This document shows positions 12,415-25,251 of a stretch of DNA of 64,000 nt, piece by piece. The position numbers and the translations under genes are program-made. Positions within the stretch are counted from its first letter, which is position 1; every line of letters starts with the position of its first letter. The stretch is from Siphonodentalium dalli (Eukaryota; Mollusca; Scaphopoda; Gadilida; Siphonodentaliidae). The stretch spans positions 192,252,816-192,316,815 of the forward strand of contig CP136066.1 in assembly GCA_032622095.1 (NCBI GenBank), written 5' to 3'. A model generated the notes under the pieces. The model saw only the letters and a list, made by a program, of their open reading frames with translations, was not told the origin of the DNA and did no database searches.

Positions 12415-12830
12415 ATTTAGGTACTTCTGTCTGTCTGTTTGTTTGTCTGTCAGCTATGGCCGGGAAAGCTGCTGGACGGATTTTGACGAAATCTGATAAA
12501 TGTAGGTACTTTTGTCCAGGCAGTGTTTGGACGGGTCGAATCGTGACCCCCGACCTGACATTGGCCTTCAAAAAGGTCAATCGAAGGTCAAATCGGGTAA
12601 AACAGACGGATTTCCACGAAATTTGATACCTAGGGATACTTTTGTCAGGGGAGGTTTTCGGACGGGTCAAGTTGTGACCCCGACCTGACATTAACCTTCG
12701 AAATGGTCAGTTCAAAGTCAAGTCGGGTAAAACGAACGGATTTCGACGAAATTTGATACCTAGGAAATCTTTTGTCCGGGGAGTGTTTTGACAGGTCAAG
12801 TCGTGACAATAGGTTACTTTTACAGTAGAG
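12415..12830 (-). repeat. ~130 bp GACA-tailed tandem repeat, minus orientation
   Basis: A TGTC microsatellite (12427-12452) is followed by CAGCTATGGCCGGGAAA and then about three units. Each unit contains GATTTCGACGAAATTTGATA, ACTTTTGTC, GACGGGTC and GACCTGACATT. This is the reverse complement of the family at 30750-31995 and 52925-53560. The 110-115 codon frames on both strands are repeat-derived. Probably an expanded non-LTR retrotransposon 3' end; clade not assigned. Confidence 0.8.
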
Positions 12831-13029
12831 CGGACATACCTATATAGTATATCGGTCAGCATATTTATGCGTTTTGCCTTGCTTCTTGATAAGTCCGTTT
12901 GAATTTGCGTCATGAAGAGAGGGTTTGAATTTGAGTAATATATATCACCCGTTACAACGTTATACGCTACCAGGGTTAACCATCCAATATAAATCATTAA
13001 AAAGTGTAATAATTTTGCGTTTAGATACT

Positions 13030-13620
13030 ATTTATCACATCCACTCATCGAAAAGTTTTTATCTCAATATATGATTTTCGGAGTAATTTTCCCCATTTGA
13101 TCTTCGGTGGAATTTGCCAAATCTGAACCCACCCGACACAAACACTCCCTTGAGCAGGTTGCGTTAATATTAGAGTGGTCAAATTTTGGAGGCATACCTA
13201 CAGTATACCGGCATATGTACTACCGCATTAAACTCGCTCCTACATTAGCCAGTTTGGATTTGGGGCTAAAAATCGGCTAGTGATAGTATACAGAAGTATA
13301 CATATTTATGACATATAGCGTTGTCACGAGTAAACCGTTCCATCTAAAAATTAGAAAATCGCCCCCTTGATGCGCGTGAACACTAGCCATCAGATGTACT
13401 CGTCAAAAAAATTATCTCGATGTTTGGATTTCCCTCCCTTTGCAATTTTCGTGGAATTTCCTAAAGTCTCAACCCACACTGACACGCATTCTCCGTTGGG
13501 CATGTCACATATATAGTATAGCCGTCAAACTTCTGGGACGTACATAAAGTATGTCAACGTACGTGCTACGACATTATCTTGCTCTTTAACCAGCCGGTTT
13601 GGATTTGGCGGGAAAAATAG
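13030..13620. repeat. Diverged direct repeat, ~345 bp spacing
   Basis: A block with CACTCATCGAAAAGTTTTTA, GTGGAATTTGCCAAATCTGA and AGTTTGGATTTGGGGC recurs about 345 bp downstream as diverged versions (CTCGTCAAAAAAATTATCTC, GTGGAATTTCCTAAAGTCTC, GGTTTGGATTTGGCGG). It is an old tandem duplication with no coding content. Confidence 0.6.
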
Positions 13621-14049
13621 TTGCAATATTTCCGTACCCCGTAACGCGGAAAGTCCTGGGTAAAAACATTTTTAAGCGGTATATTCGAGTCCGAATCTCT
13701 CGTCCAATTCGGAATATGCAATACAAAAAACCTTGGTTTATTCATCCTGGTGTATAGTGTGTCCCTATTTATGGGCCGTAACTCCTCAGGGAAAGCGCGG
13801 ACACAAGTGTTGATGCCCGTTGGCAGTAGGGCATATCGAGGTGTGCCTACGGTCCAATTTTCAATGCTCTGCTCCTTATAATTTCCGAGATAATAAAATG
13901 ACATTTTTTCATATAAAGGGAGATAACTCCGCGAGGTAAACGCGGACAATATCCGTTATGCGCCAAAGGGACAGAACTCATTTACCCCAACATATTTACC
14001 AATTTTGAGTTTTCTAATCCTTATACTTTCAGAGATTAGGGCGTTGAAA
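13621..14049. other. Non-coding, no feature recognised
   Basis: Contains short phrases such as GGGAGATAACTCCG and GGGCCGTAACTCCTCAGG that recur as interspersed debris elsewhere. The 127-codon minus-strand frame at 13566-13949 has no recognisable domain or homologue. Confidence 0.45.
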
Positions 14050-14512
14050 AATACCGGAGTATAATAATAATGAAAAATAATCGAGAAAGGACCATAACTC
14101 ATAACTCATAAGGGTCAAAAGATATTGGACCAACATGCGGATACCTTTATTTTTAGTAGACCTTGGATGCCTACAATCGCTAGAGATTTCACGTTCCTAG
14201 TGCCATTAGTTTCTGAGTATTTCCAAATAAACGGAAAACGGCACCACTAGAAAACCAATATAATTCCTTGGTTACACCATGGAAGTATAATAATAGTGAA
14301 CACAAAAATTAATCGTGAAAGGGCCATAACTCCGTCAAGAAACATTGAACCGACATGCGGATACCTTTATTTTTAGTAGACCTCAGATGCCTACATATTC
14401 GCTACAGGTTTCGTGTTCCTACTGCAATTAGTTTCTGAGTATTTCCAATTAAACGGAAAACTGCCTCAATAGAAAAACAATATACTTCCTTGGTTACACC
14501 ATGGAAGTATAA
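14050..14512. repeat. Tandem duplication, ~222-226 bp units, 2 copies
   Basis: CATGCGGATACCTTTATTTT, TTAGTTTCTGAGTATTTCCA and CTTGGTTACACCATGGAAGT each occur twice at ~222 bp spacing. The two units are similar but not identical. No gene. Confidence 0.8.
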
Positions 14513-15109
14513 TAACACGAGACAGAAATATTCAGACAATGAAGCATTATCGAAATGGAGGTTTGACGCTAACAATTTCTTTACTGAATGCATTATCCCA
14601 CTCCGTTATACAAGAATACATTGGGGAACGGTCTATTATTCATATGGAGGGTGTTTAGGAAAAATAGCCGACGACAGATAATAAAAGTGCAGAAGGAGTT
14701 CTATCTATTGGAGGGAAATGTTCAGATAATAAGTTCAACAAAGGAACTTTTGGATTTATTATCTGTACATTTCCAAAGGGTAACAACTAGTCAATGAGTA
14801 TTTAGTGTAGAAAGTGTTAAAGTTCGTGTATCTAATTTAATTTATATGTTATGCCTTTAATTTGTCCACAACACAGTACAATGTACGTGGTCGCTACATG
14901 CTGAACTCAATTAATATACATATATATACCTTTAAATAATCAACAAAAATCAATCTATATTTCGGTCAATTTAGTCAAATTGGTTTCTACCCGCTGAATA
15001 TTAATTACCAAGTTACACTACAGTGATACAATCGTTGTTTCATTTTTTTGGCACAATACAAGTACATGTAGTTCAAAGTATATTCGCTTAAAGATGGTCT
15101 ATCTCTTTG
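14513..15109. other. Non-coding, no feature recognised
   Basis: Three overlapping frames of 63-69 codons on both strands have no recognisable motif. The rest is AT-rich. Confidence 0.4.
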
Positions 15110-15625
15110 TAAACATGTGTTATATAGTTACCAGGGTATAAAATATCAGATATAAATCGAAGACCCCTGTCCAGAAATGCTTATATCGATTAATATTGAA
15201 TATATTCCGAATACTGTCAGGTCTAAAAACGTTTGGTTGTTTAGCTAACGAAAAAAAGTGGTTACTTTTAACAGACACCAGAAATGTTATTGTGTAATTT
15301 TGTCACAGCTAAACGTTAATTACTCATTGTCGCTATAACTATGTAATAAAACAATACAAACAATCAATCTGGGACATTTGATGTTCGGAGCATAGCTGTG
15401 GGAGCACCCTAATGATCTATTTCGCCAATTATGGTATCACCTGAATTGTCTGTTCTAAAAATAGAACAATAAAGTATCCCACTTAATCATCTCATTCTAT
15501 AATAAAATAATCGAAACAAAATCAATATTAATTGATAGAAGCGTTCCGGACAAGGGTCTTCAATTCAAATGTATTATTGTATACACACGAAACTATTTCA
15601 AAATTGTTATATGAAGAGATAATCC
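15110..15625. mobile_element. Inverted-repeat element with 'gaagacccctgtcc' ends
   Basis: AATCGAAGACCCCTGTCC at 15155-15173 reappears reverse-complemented at 15548-15570 (GGACAAGGGTCTTCAATT), giving arms of about 45 bp. The right two thirds (15285-15622) match 63648-64000 in reverse complement, so this is a dispersed element. No coding capacity. Confidence 0.65.
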
Positions 15626-16341
15626 ATCCCTAAAGCAACTTGGCGGTTTGCGCTAATAATACTCGTATTTACAGTTTTCCCTTATCGAACTATGTCGATA
15701 AATACTTGAATACCTTTCTACGAGCATTTTGTCCCAGATACACACATTGAGGTAATAAAAAAACACGATCTTTGGGTCCCAAGAAAAACAGCCATGTGCA
15801 CGGCATGAAACAGAAAAGGGCGTCTCGCGATGGTCTATCCCTGATATGGTAGATATAAGGAGCGCTTATTTCACCTATGTGCGAAAAATTAAGACAACTG
15901 GAAAATGGCTGTGACCATGGCAAGTATTTGAACTTTGAAGCCGGTATAACAATATTTGCATTTATCAACATATCATCTTTCCAAATCATGTAGACAAAAT
16001 TTGTAAGGTCGAATGGTGCATGTCCGTTTCACAGTTTCACTTCATTGTGCAAGTATGTACACAGATAAGACACTAAATGTCGGCTTTTAATCTATAATGT
16101 CAAGTTTTGAAAAAAAACACTCTAGAATATGAACGCTGATTCAGTTTGTAAAAGCAGTTTAAAGACCCACTTAATTTTCGAACTCTCGGATAATTTTACA
16201 TAAAATATATGCCATATTGTATACCATTTGAAAGAGGAAGCTCTAAAACATTGGATCATCAACTTATTCGGTGTAATAAACTGTGAACTTGTTTTTGTTG
16301 AGATATCGATTTTGGTTCTGTGATCAACTTTCATTATTTTC
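15626..16341. other. Non-coding, no feature recognised
   Basis: Open frames of 73-99 codons on the minus strand lack recognisable motifs. Confidence 0.4.
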
Positions 16342-16395
16342 AATGGAAGGGGAATAACTCAATATATTTAGATATAGAGTTATTCCCCTTCCATT
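16342..16395. repeat. Hairpin, 19 bp perfect stem
   Basis: AATGGAAGGGGAATAACTC at the left is exactly complementary to GAGTTATTCCCCTTCCATT at the right. A ~16 base AT-rich loop, itself partly paired, lies between them. It is not followed by a T-run or next to a gene. Confidence 0.85.
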
Positions 16396-18022
16396 CAACA
16401 TAAACTAAACAGTTTGAATTATGTTGCATTTTGGGAGCCATAACAGAGAAAATGATTTTATTATTCCAGCTAGTTTCTATTACTCTATGAGCTCCGTCTG
16501 AGCCACAGACGTTCCAAATGATGATGAATTATAGTATATTAATCATATTTTATGGCATAGATTGTTATTAAAATTGTAAATCAAGGCACTATAAAAAGTA
16601 ATCAGTGACATGAAATCGGAATATCATATAGGCTACTGAATTGGTGTTAATCGATGTCCAATCTGAGATGCCGAACACACCGCTAACCGTAGCATGAATA
16701 TGTGTCGATTAAGCGACAACGCAGGACCGTTTCCATAGTGACAATGCGACAAGTTTTCTTGTGGTTTCGCATGAACGCCAGATAAATGGTGAGATCAATG
16801 ACACTCTTACTAAAACATACTTTTGAAGTCCCATCGAACAATATGAAACAAGAAAATCACATATCTGAATTTGAAAACATGTGCGTATTCAATGATAACT
16901 AAATCAAGTAATTTATTCGCTTTTTTAAAATAAGATTTTCTTATTTTCAAGAAAATATGAATACAAAAAATGTAAATAAGACAAAAGGTATTTAATCAAA
17001 GAATGGCACAACCCGACATGGAAAATCGGAACAAAGCGAACCACAATGCGGCCGAGCGGGTGGTCCATGTGGTCCCGGTTCCGGAGGGTTTTGCCGAAAA
17101 ATTAGACGCGATCAAATTATTCAGACTCACAAAAAAAACTTAAAATAAAGACAGGGAATAAAAAGTAAAATGTCGAGCTATATAAAATACATTAATAAAA
17201 CGACGTCTTGAAATCAGACATATACATGTACATGTGCCAACTAAACGAGATTTCCCCAACATGGGTAAAACACATTGCCAATTTAACCGAACTCACATGT
17301 ATAGGTAAAACAATTCGTATTATGTGAACCTATGGGACAACGACAAATTGAGCAGTAGTATCACTGTACTTACCACGTAGCACGAGGGTAATAAGAGACC
17401 ACAGTTTATCCTTTGATTGAAAGTTAATTTAACAGTGGGTACGAATTTGCTTGTCCGATCCGGCAGTTGTAATCCGTGATTGGTAACATTGATAGCGAAT
17501 ATTGTCGTTAGTATTCAATTTCACTCGCACCAGCTTGTCCGTGCCCGACATAAGGCATAGAATTGTTGCACAGCAATATCGATTATCCACATGTGTTATT
17601 TCATATGGTCGATGGTGTACTGTCAATACACAACCATTCGCACAGCAGGGATACCAAGATATACATATAGAATATCCCCATTGTGTCTGCATGGTCTGGG
17701 TGAATCAAAAGTGGCATTTGGCGAGTAGTTAAAACCACAAAATGTCGAATAGTGTAAATTCGATACATCCATACGCAAATGAGAATATTCTGTTTCTCGG
17801 TACACGAGCAAAACGTGCTAGGAAATTGTTATAAATCCGTATAAACCAATTCACACGATTCCGGGGGCCATTCACAATAACCACCGGCGTGTAACCCACA
17901 CTTGGCAGTACATCGACGGATTTTTGTTTACAAAACACCGGCACTTTACTCCCCCAGTTCGAAACGAATAAAGAACGAGAATTAATTCACACTAAATGCA
18001 TTTTTTTTCTCGACATGAATAT
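16396..18022. other. Non-coding, no feature recognised
   Basis: Open frames of 62-87 codons overlap on both strands at 17430-17940 with no recognisable protein. No repeat partner was noticed. Confidence 0.4.
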
Positions 18023-18371
18023 TTAAAGGGGTATTGTACACTAAATCCGGCCATTTATTGGACCATCTCCTTTTATACTCAACAGATTGTATGCAAGAAA
18101 TGAATTAATTTGAGCCATAGATTAGTACAAAATACACTCATTTGTTCTATGAATGATGCAAACAACATGGTAATTATAACGAATATGAATAAATGGCTGG
18201 AGTCATAAATTCATTTTCGTTATAAGTACCATGTTATTTGCATTGTTCATACAACACATGAGTGTATTTTACACATGGCTTAAATTCATAATTTTTTTGC
18301 ATATATATTATGTTGAGTATAAAAGGAGATGGTCCCACAAATGACCGGATTTAGTGTAAGTACCGCTTTAA
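18023..18371. mobile_element. TTAA-flanked palindromic MITE (349 bp)
   Basis: TTAAAGGGGTATTGTACACT at the left and its imperfect complement ending ACCGCTTTAA at the right frame two arms of about 150 bp. They share CTAAATCCGG, GACCATCTCCTTTTATACTC, AAATACACTCAT and CATGGTA in inverted order. The element is essentially one long hairpin around GGCTGGAGTC. The flanking TTAA repeat suggests piggyBac-type integration. It sits directly beyond the 3' end of the minus-strand LINE tail. It is related to the 38831-39478 element through its ends and the GACTCCAGCCAT centre. Confidence 0.85.
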
Positions 18372-19175
18372 ACAATTATAAATAGCAATCAGCTTCTTAA
18401 TCTAATTTTTGTTTTTGATGAAGTATATATAACAAAAAAAATGAGATAGGCAGACATACGTATAGCACAAGCATTATAGTAACAATATAATATTCTAGTA
18501 CTCACTTTTGCACGCTCCCAAGTCAATTTCAATTGGGCTACTTTCTTACTGGCAACATTAATAAAATTATACGTGAATCATGTGGTTGTGGTGTAGTTTT
18601 TGTAAAGAGATAAATAGATTGTTATTCCGTTGGCCATTGGGCGGCACACCGTTAGCGCACTTAATGAGGAAATGTCGTTTATACTGTAAAATAAAGAATG
18701 ATGCAGATAAATTCCTGCTGGCTTTTTGATGATCGAGTTAAGAAATTATCAATGTAAATTTGAGAGATAGCTCTGGTTCCGGTCAATATGTATATAATTG
18801 TGTCATTCGGGGTATATAAATGTATAAAGTTGGTTTTGTTTTTGGATATCAGCAAGTCAATCTGTGTTGTCATTAATTACATTTTCTAAGGGTAGCCATC
18901 TCCTTTGAAACTCTTGATGTCGCATGTTGCGTCTGAATGTGTACTTAAAGCATTCGTATTTTAATTTCAATTCAGCGACAAATGCCTTTATTGAAAGTGA
19001 TCGGGTCAAATTTAGTCCTATAAATATATTAGCGCCAAAAAGGATATTTGGTTTGGTAATATGTATAGACACTTGATTTATTTTCAACCAAGACTGAAGT
19101 TCGGTTATGAACATATTTGAGTGTGGGCAGTCCCAGAAAATGTGAGAAATGTTTTCTTGAGTCTTAATCTAATTC
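18372..19175 (-). mobile_element. LINE 3' end: ORF2 C-terminus plus 3' UTR
   Basis: On the minus strand an open frame runs from ~19175 to a TGA at 18857-18859. It begins ENISHIFWDCPHSN, which resembles the E-x-x-x-HxFW-x-C segment near the C-terminus of many non-LTR retrotransposon ORF2 proteins. It then passes SWLKINQ and ends RRWLPLENVINDNTD. The reverse transcriptase core itself is missing (5' truncation). The following ~480 bp is a 3' UTR shared with copies near 33.3, 59.7 and 63.3 kb, which end in the same WLPLEN...D-stop. The 64-codon frame 18679-18873 lies in this UTR and is not coding. Clade not assigned. Dead copy. Confidence 0.75.
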
Positions 19176-21639
19176 TTAACCATGTTCAAGTATATTGTAT
19201 TGCTTTAATGTTCAATTGAATCGAAAGTATCAAGTGTATTCATCGCGAATAGACGGCTATTTTAAGCGAGGCCACAGAAGGCAACTCCGATGTAGTTATA
19301 TTATGTTGTAAACTTTACCCATTGAAATGCCATTGAAATGTGCTACCTATACAGTAGAAGTGAATCCACACGGTCGGACTCCTGTTCACACACAATAGGG
19401 TGTAAAGCAGAAATATATTACACAGCATGTTTGTACACAGTTACTTAGTGAGTCTTGATATAAAATCCATATATTTCATAACAACCGCCTATTGTTATAT
19501 ATTGTGGGAGTATATTGTTTAGTGTCATGTACATAGATGGAAAAATACATGCCGCACATAATATAATAAGTCGGGTCCACCTGCTAGTATATATATGATT
19601 GGAAATGAAACCAATACAATGCATTATTTCTACAATTAACTTTAAAACGGACTTCAAATTCAATTCAGTTTATCAATTAGAACTCTCATTTTATTGACGA
19701 TAATAATGACATAATAATATGAAACTGATTATGACTGTGTTATCCAATCTTGTGCTATAGTAAAGATTATCATTTTATTTTTGCGATTTTTACAGTGCAG
19801 TTCATTGGAAACGTATGGTCCTACGATTGTAGTACACCCACTGGTCAAATCGACTGCCAACGGTCTTCATACGAATAACGATAGCAATTATATGTATATG
19901 TAAAAATCCACTGTTATCACATTGTGTTTGCATTGTTTACCGAAATGTAACGACTTTCCCTCCAAGAAACGAATCAAAATTTAGGATATTTTATTGTGTG
20001 GTCATATTTTGTAGTCGGCAGATTAGTTTACTAACAAGATTCCAATTTCATCATTTTTTGTTTACATATCGCTCTCTTTTGATCAAACAATGATGACTTT
20101 CCCATCCTGGCTTTACTTGAAATTTTGTTATGTTATTGTATGGGTATGGTCACATTGAAAAACACAAAAAATGGACATACAAGTATTAATAGGACCCTAT
20201 TCAAAGAATTGCATATTACCAACTTGTTCTAGGTTCACTGCAACATCGAGTCTAAACTACTAGATTATAGTTGCCTCCGTTTCAGAGCGAGTGTCAAGTT
20301 AATCGGCTTCCAGTTTTTGGGTGGATGGCTGTGTTCTAGTTGATCAAATTCCGTCATAATACCAAAGTTAGACAACTATGCATAGTGTATGTAATTTCCA
20401 GTTTGTCCTAAGTACCAAAATGGACACCCTGTCTGCAGTATTCTTTACAAAACCAGGATTACATTTAATTTACGATTTATCATGCTCATTTATTATATTA
20501 AAGAAACGATTTTCCAATCGGATAGTGTTATAAATTTGTCCATTTTCTTAATAGATGACCCCCATCGGAGTTTGAAACTTTAAAAATCAAATATCTTTAA
20601 AACATACACAATGGACTTAGGACAACCTGGAAATCAGCTCACGACTTATTAGTTTATGTTATTCAGGTCTGGGAACATGTCCACGAAGTCAAGTATATGA
20701 TTCTTCTGCAAAAACGTTACGGACCATATGCAACAAAATGTATAGAAGCCATACTCAACCACTCTTCAAAAGGGAGAATATATTGAATATATACGACCTT
20801 TACATTCATCTGTCTTTATGCATGACTGCTATTATTGCCGTCTGCTTGAATCTTTTTGAAATGATATTCACAAAGCGAACTAATACAAATACAAGGCAAC
20901 CAAACCCCATAGCCCCAGAAACATCGCCGTCAACGGACAAACGGAATGGTAGTTGTGGGACTTCCATTTTGTCCCATATAAACATCCACCCTGGTAAATC
21001 GACCCAGGTTTCACACGGGTTTTTTGGGACAAAACCCGGGTGTCCATCTATCTACCAAGACATTTACCAGGATTAACCCAGCTGAAACGAGACAAAAACC
21101 CTGGTGTGTAAGTGGATATATGACAAGGTGACACATTTGTCCCGGTCAACGAAAATCACGCATAGCCCTCCGAAAGAATGACAATAACAAGTCAGAATGG
21201 AGCACTGGCTGACGGACCATAAGGCCTTTCCGTTTGTCAATATAAGTATTGTGAAATAAACAATGGCTTGCATCCTATCCTATTCCCCACACAATATTAG
21301 TGGTACATAAATGTATGGATGTCAAAAGAAAGGGGAGGATGTCTGTTAGGCATACTACAGAATATTCGAGGCTACATATATGATGACCAAGGTCCCAATT
21401 TCTCGCAGACCAAGTGATCCCCGTTCTAATTACATGAATGTTGAGTTGGAAGCTGGGCCCAGGAGAAGTTTAATGGAATTTTGAAAATCGTTTTAGAACG
21501 TACCCCACAAAAACAAGATTTTATTTTATGCCAAATGTAGAGTTTAGACATTTTTGCAGAACGCTGAATATGTGCCATACTAAGAAAATGTCACATTACG
21601 TTTCGACTCATTACCTGCAAGACGCGAACCCTTGTATAT
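19176..21639. other. Non-coding, no feature recognised
   Basis: About 2.4 kb of AT-rich sequence. A 112-codon plus-strand frame at 20738-21076 has a hydrophobic start followed by a Pro/Thr/Ser-rich part. It has no domain I recognise and no splice-site support, so I do not call it a gene. Confidence 0.45.
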
Positions 21640-22555
21640 CTTGCATGGCTATATTGCCATGATGTGGCCAATATGTATATATGGAGTGCCAATGTTGCAA
21701 AATTAATGATGGATGAATTGGTATACAGGGAGTGACTGTATGACCACGGGTGTGGTTTATGAGTATACAGCGAGAGGCTGAATTGTCATGGTGAGGTATA
21801 TATGAACGTTTGGAGTGTATGATTGGCCGTGTTCGCGGTGCGGGACATTGGTATATCTAGAAGGACTGTAACGCCATTGGTGAGGTTTATATGTATACTA
21901 TATATATATATATATATACCTGTAATTACTCTGTGGTTTTGGGTTGGTGTATATGTATCTTTTGAGTGGATATATGGCCATGGGTGTCGCAAATATATAT
22001 GCAGGGAGTGAATTTATTACCCCTGGTGAGGCAAATATGTATACAAGAAGTAATGTATGCTCACGAATGTGGCGATAATATATACCGGGAGTGACTATGT
22101 TTTCATCGTTTGGATATATATCTTGAGTGCCTATATGGCCATGCATGTGGCAAATATATACATATGCACGGAGTGACTGTATTACCAATGGTGAGACGAA
22201 TAGGTATACAGGATGTTACTGTATGTCCATTAATGTAGTGAATAGGTATACAGGTCGTGACTATATGGTCATGGGTTAGGTGTAGGAGTATACCTGGTGT
22301 GCCTGCATGTTTACTCATGGCTATATGCACATGTGTTGGGTGTATAGGCATATCCATGTGTGGCTGTGTAGTAGTAGGTGAGGTGTATGTGTATAAAGTC
22401 AGAGACATATGTTCATTTATGTGGTGTTCATGTATATATGGAGTGACTACGGGCATGTGTAAGTTGCACGGGTGTACCTATGGGTGACTATCGATTTCCC
22501 ATCGCTATAACTCAAGGATATGTTAACCGATAGCGCCAATATGTTAGTTCATAGA
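21640..22555 (+). repeat. ~42 bp minisatellite array (foldback family, diverged copy)
   Basis: About 20 degenerate units of the pattern GTATACAGGGAGTGACTGTA + TGGTCATGGGTGAGGTGAAT. The array ends in CATCGCTATAACTCAAGGAT at ~22500. That phrase matches the centre of the large foldback element (~36120). All units face the same way. Frames of 62-117 codons on both strands arise from the repeat and are not genes. Confidence 0.85.
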
Positions 22556-22839
22556 CGTAAAGGATGTCGGCAAATGCTGCCAATGTTCTAGTTCATAACT
22601 ATAAAGCTCTCTATCTCGGTTGCCTTTAATGCAAGACATTATGTCAATGCATACTACGTGTATTATTATCATATGTGCCGGGGTACGGTTTATGTCAAGT
22701 ACGTTTATGTGTAACTTGTTCCTGTTTGAATTTGATAATAGGAAACGTGTTTCAAACTTTATTCGATCTATACTTACTGTGAGAACAATTACCCACAGTC
22801 GATCCATACTGGTGTAGAGAGATCACACCAGAGTGTCTC

Positions 22840-24200
22840 TTAATGGCGTTTGGTATGCAATATGAATGAAACGGTTTTCATGACAATATTATATAAGTTA
22901 ATAAATGCTGATGCTAATGGGCCAGAGTAGCCACATAATATGATCCCTCTCAGTTCCGTTTCAATGTTCTGCCCATTTCCGTTCAAAGACAGACAGAATC
23001 CCAAAAGAAGTTTTCGGCAAAAATTTATACTGCATTCCTTTAACTGATTTGTCATGCCTCAAAATGTACTTGGACAACCAGAATATAACATTTAGTTACC
23101 AGTTGATTAAGTAGCATGTGTAATAACAAAGTGAATCACAATTTGCAACCTTTTCGAAACAGCTTGTAATAATGTTCGAAATAAATATGACAAATCAACT
23201 TTTTACCTTATTTGGTTGCCATTTTGCAAGCCATCTTCAGTAATTTTGTCTAAAACACCTCAGTGTCACACATTTAAGATAAATCAAAAATAAAAATCAC
23301 ATTTGATACCAAAGATAGTTCCATTTTACTTGAAAAAATGGAGCAAACCTGAAAAGTAATTTTTTTCCCGATTTTGATGCCAAGATTGTGATAGCAAAAA
23401 ATCCCATAATTCTGGTAATTTCAGTGGTTAAATTAGTAAAAATTAATCAAGGTGCATCATAAATGTTAGTATTCAATGTACATAAGACAGAATAGTCAAT
23501 TTTATTCATCAACCACACTTATAAGCGGTTGCACGGCACGCTGGTGCAATATTTACCATTATTCATATTTTGGCCGCCATTTTGGCAGCCAAAGTGACAA
23601 TTTTGATACCATTGAGTCGGAATATTCATAATAAATATAATGCATCACTTACATTACACAGTCCTGCCAATATTTGATGAAATATGACTAGAATCCCAAA
23701 TTGTGATTTTTTTGTGAAATGTTATACCGCGTTCTGTAAACTAGATTGTTTGAATTATCGGAAGGGGTGTTAACATGCTAAATACAAAATAAAGTCACAA
23801 TTCTCAACCAGTTCCAAACAGCAGAAACTTTTCTTAAAGATATCAGTTAAAACCGTAACATTTTCCACTTCCGGTCGCCATTTTGGCTGCCAACCTGGGC
23901 GTTGAGTTCCAATTTTAGCATAAAAAGGTGTCGTTATGTCTTAGCTTCACACAAATGTATACCTATGTAAACATATGACACGATATTATCACTATAATTG
24001 CATCAAATTTCAACAAACTGACTTAACGGAAAATGGCAGCCATATTGGACGCCATCTTGAATTACAAAAAATGCTCAAAGCGGATGTTAGCGGATTTTGG
24101 ATATGTTATAGAGGAGATCTTTCTCTTCAAAATGATATATAAACCAATTTAGTCCGAATTTATTCTAGGTTGACCCTAAAATTTTAGTTTATCGACCAGA
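22840..24200 (+). mobile_element. Diverged single arm of the foldback element
   Basis: Colinear with the right arm of the 33633-38520 element (~37150-38230). Shared phrases include CTCAGTTCCGTTTCAA, TGTCATGCC, GGTTGCCATTTTG...AAGCCATCTT, GACACATTTAAGATA, TTTGATACCAA and GGTGATTTCAGTGG (here GGTAATTTCAGTGG). Divergence is substantial and the far end is replaced after ~23600. Together with 21640-22555 this is an eroded second member of the family that lacks the opposite arm. Confidence 0.75.
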
Positions 24201-24649
24201 CTAGAAAGGCGCTTCCGTCTTGTTTATTATTGGTTAAAGCTTAACAAATAATATATCGAATGTGTATGTTCTTAGGAATTATTTATTGAGTGTCATGTAG
24301 TCCACAAGACAAACAAAGATACCTTAATTAAGGCAAGAACAAGGCTCCATAGGGCCCTATGTTCATCGCCAATGTTGTGTACATGCATCCAGTGTGACAT
24401 GGTTTGACATGGTTATCAATTTATTCAAGTTAAATACCTAAAATATGTGATCTCATAACGCCAACTGTGGATCTAGTGAAGACCTTAATTTCTCTTATTA
24501 TTCCTGGTAACAAAACATTGTGTCGCAAATAGTTTAAGCTAAAACCATAACAGCTCTGGACTAAGTATTTATTATTATGGATTTTTTAATAAATATGTAA
24601 ATTGTATTCTCCATTGTTATTTGATCCACAGGTAATTACTATCTGTATA

Positions 24650-25085
24650 GGCAAGATTATCAACTAAAAGTTGATAAAATAGCCACTTTGAGTGGTTACA
24701 TCGGACACCAATTAAAATAGCTAGAGTAACCACTCGAGGTATAATGCTTTCCCGCCAATAGTAGTTATCAGATTAACTACCTGTAGGTAGCAAAAAAATT
24801 CCAACCACCCGCAGGTAGTACAATTAACTACTGGGTAGTTCGTATTCATCCTTCTACCCAAAGTAGTTGAATATTAGCCACCTGTTGGGTAGTTAAAATA
24901 GCCCCCAATGGTAGTTAATTTAACAACCCAGTGTAGTTAATTTAACCACCCAAAGTATTTGAATGTTTAACTTCCCACCAGGTAGTAAAATTAACCTCCG
25001 AAGGTAGTAGGATGAATACGAACTACCCAAAGTAGTAAAAGTTTACTACTTGTTGGGTTAATTTAGCAACTTTGAATTTAGTGTG
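24650..25085. repeat. Cluster of inverted GTAGTT/AACTAC mini-repeats
   Basis: Short variants of GGGTAGTT and AACTACC, often joined as AGTTAATTTAAC-like palindromes, recur on both strands roughly every 20-30 bases for about 430 bp. A longer pair, CGTATTCATCCTTCTACC and its complement-like GGATGAATACGAACTACC, brackets the centre. The region could fold extensively. No known element was recognised. Confidence 0.7.
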
Positions 25086-25251
25086 TATGTAAGCAATTTT
25101 GTGTTTAGTTGATAATTTATTGATGATAGTATGTGGTGCTCCTATGTGTTTTGATAAATTTCGTTCATAGTATACCACCATGCATTCTTGTGATAAAAGC
25201 GAAATATTCGTCTTTCATAACTTAATCGAGGTCAACTATATTGCTACTATT

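Noticed and set aside
18679-18873. 64-codon minus frame with a similar 69-codon frame at 59758-59967, suggesting a conserved small protein
   Set aside because: Both lie in the LINE 3' UTR after the conserved D-TGA. The similarity is shared repeat DNA, and the two copies at 33.4 and 63.4 kb do not keep the frame open.
20738-21076. 112-codon plus-strand frame with a hydrophobic start
   Set aside because: No recognisable domain, no splice sites in support, and the length is not exceptional for this composition.
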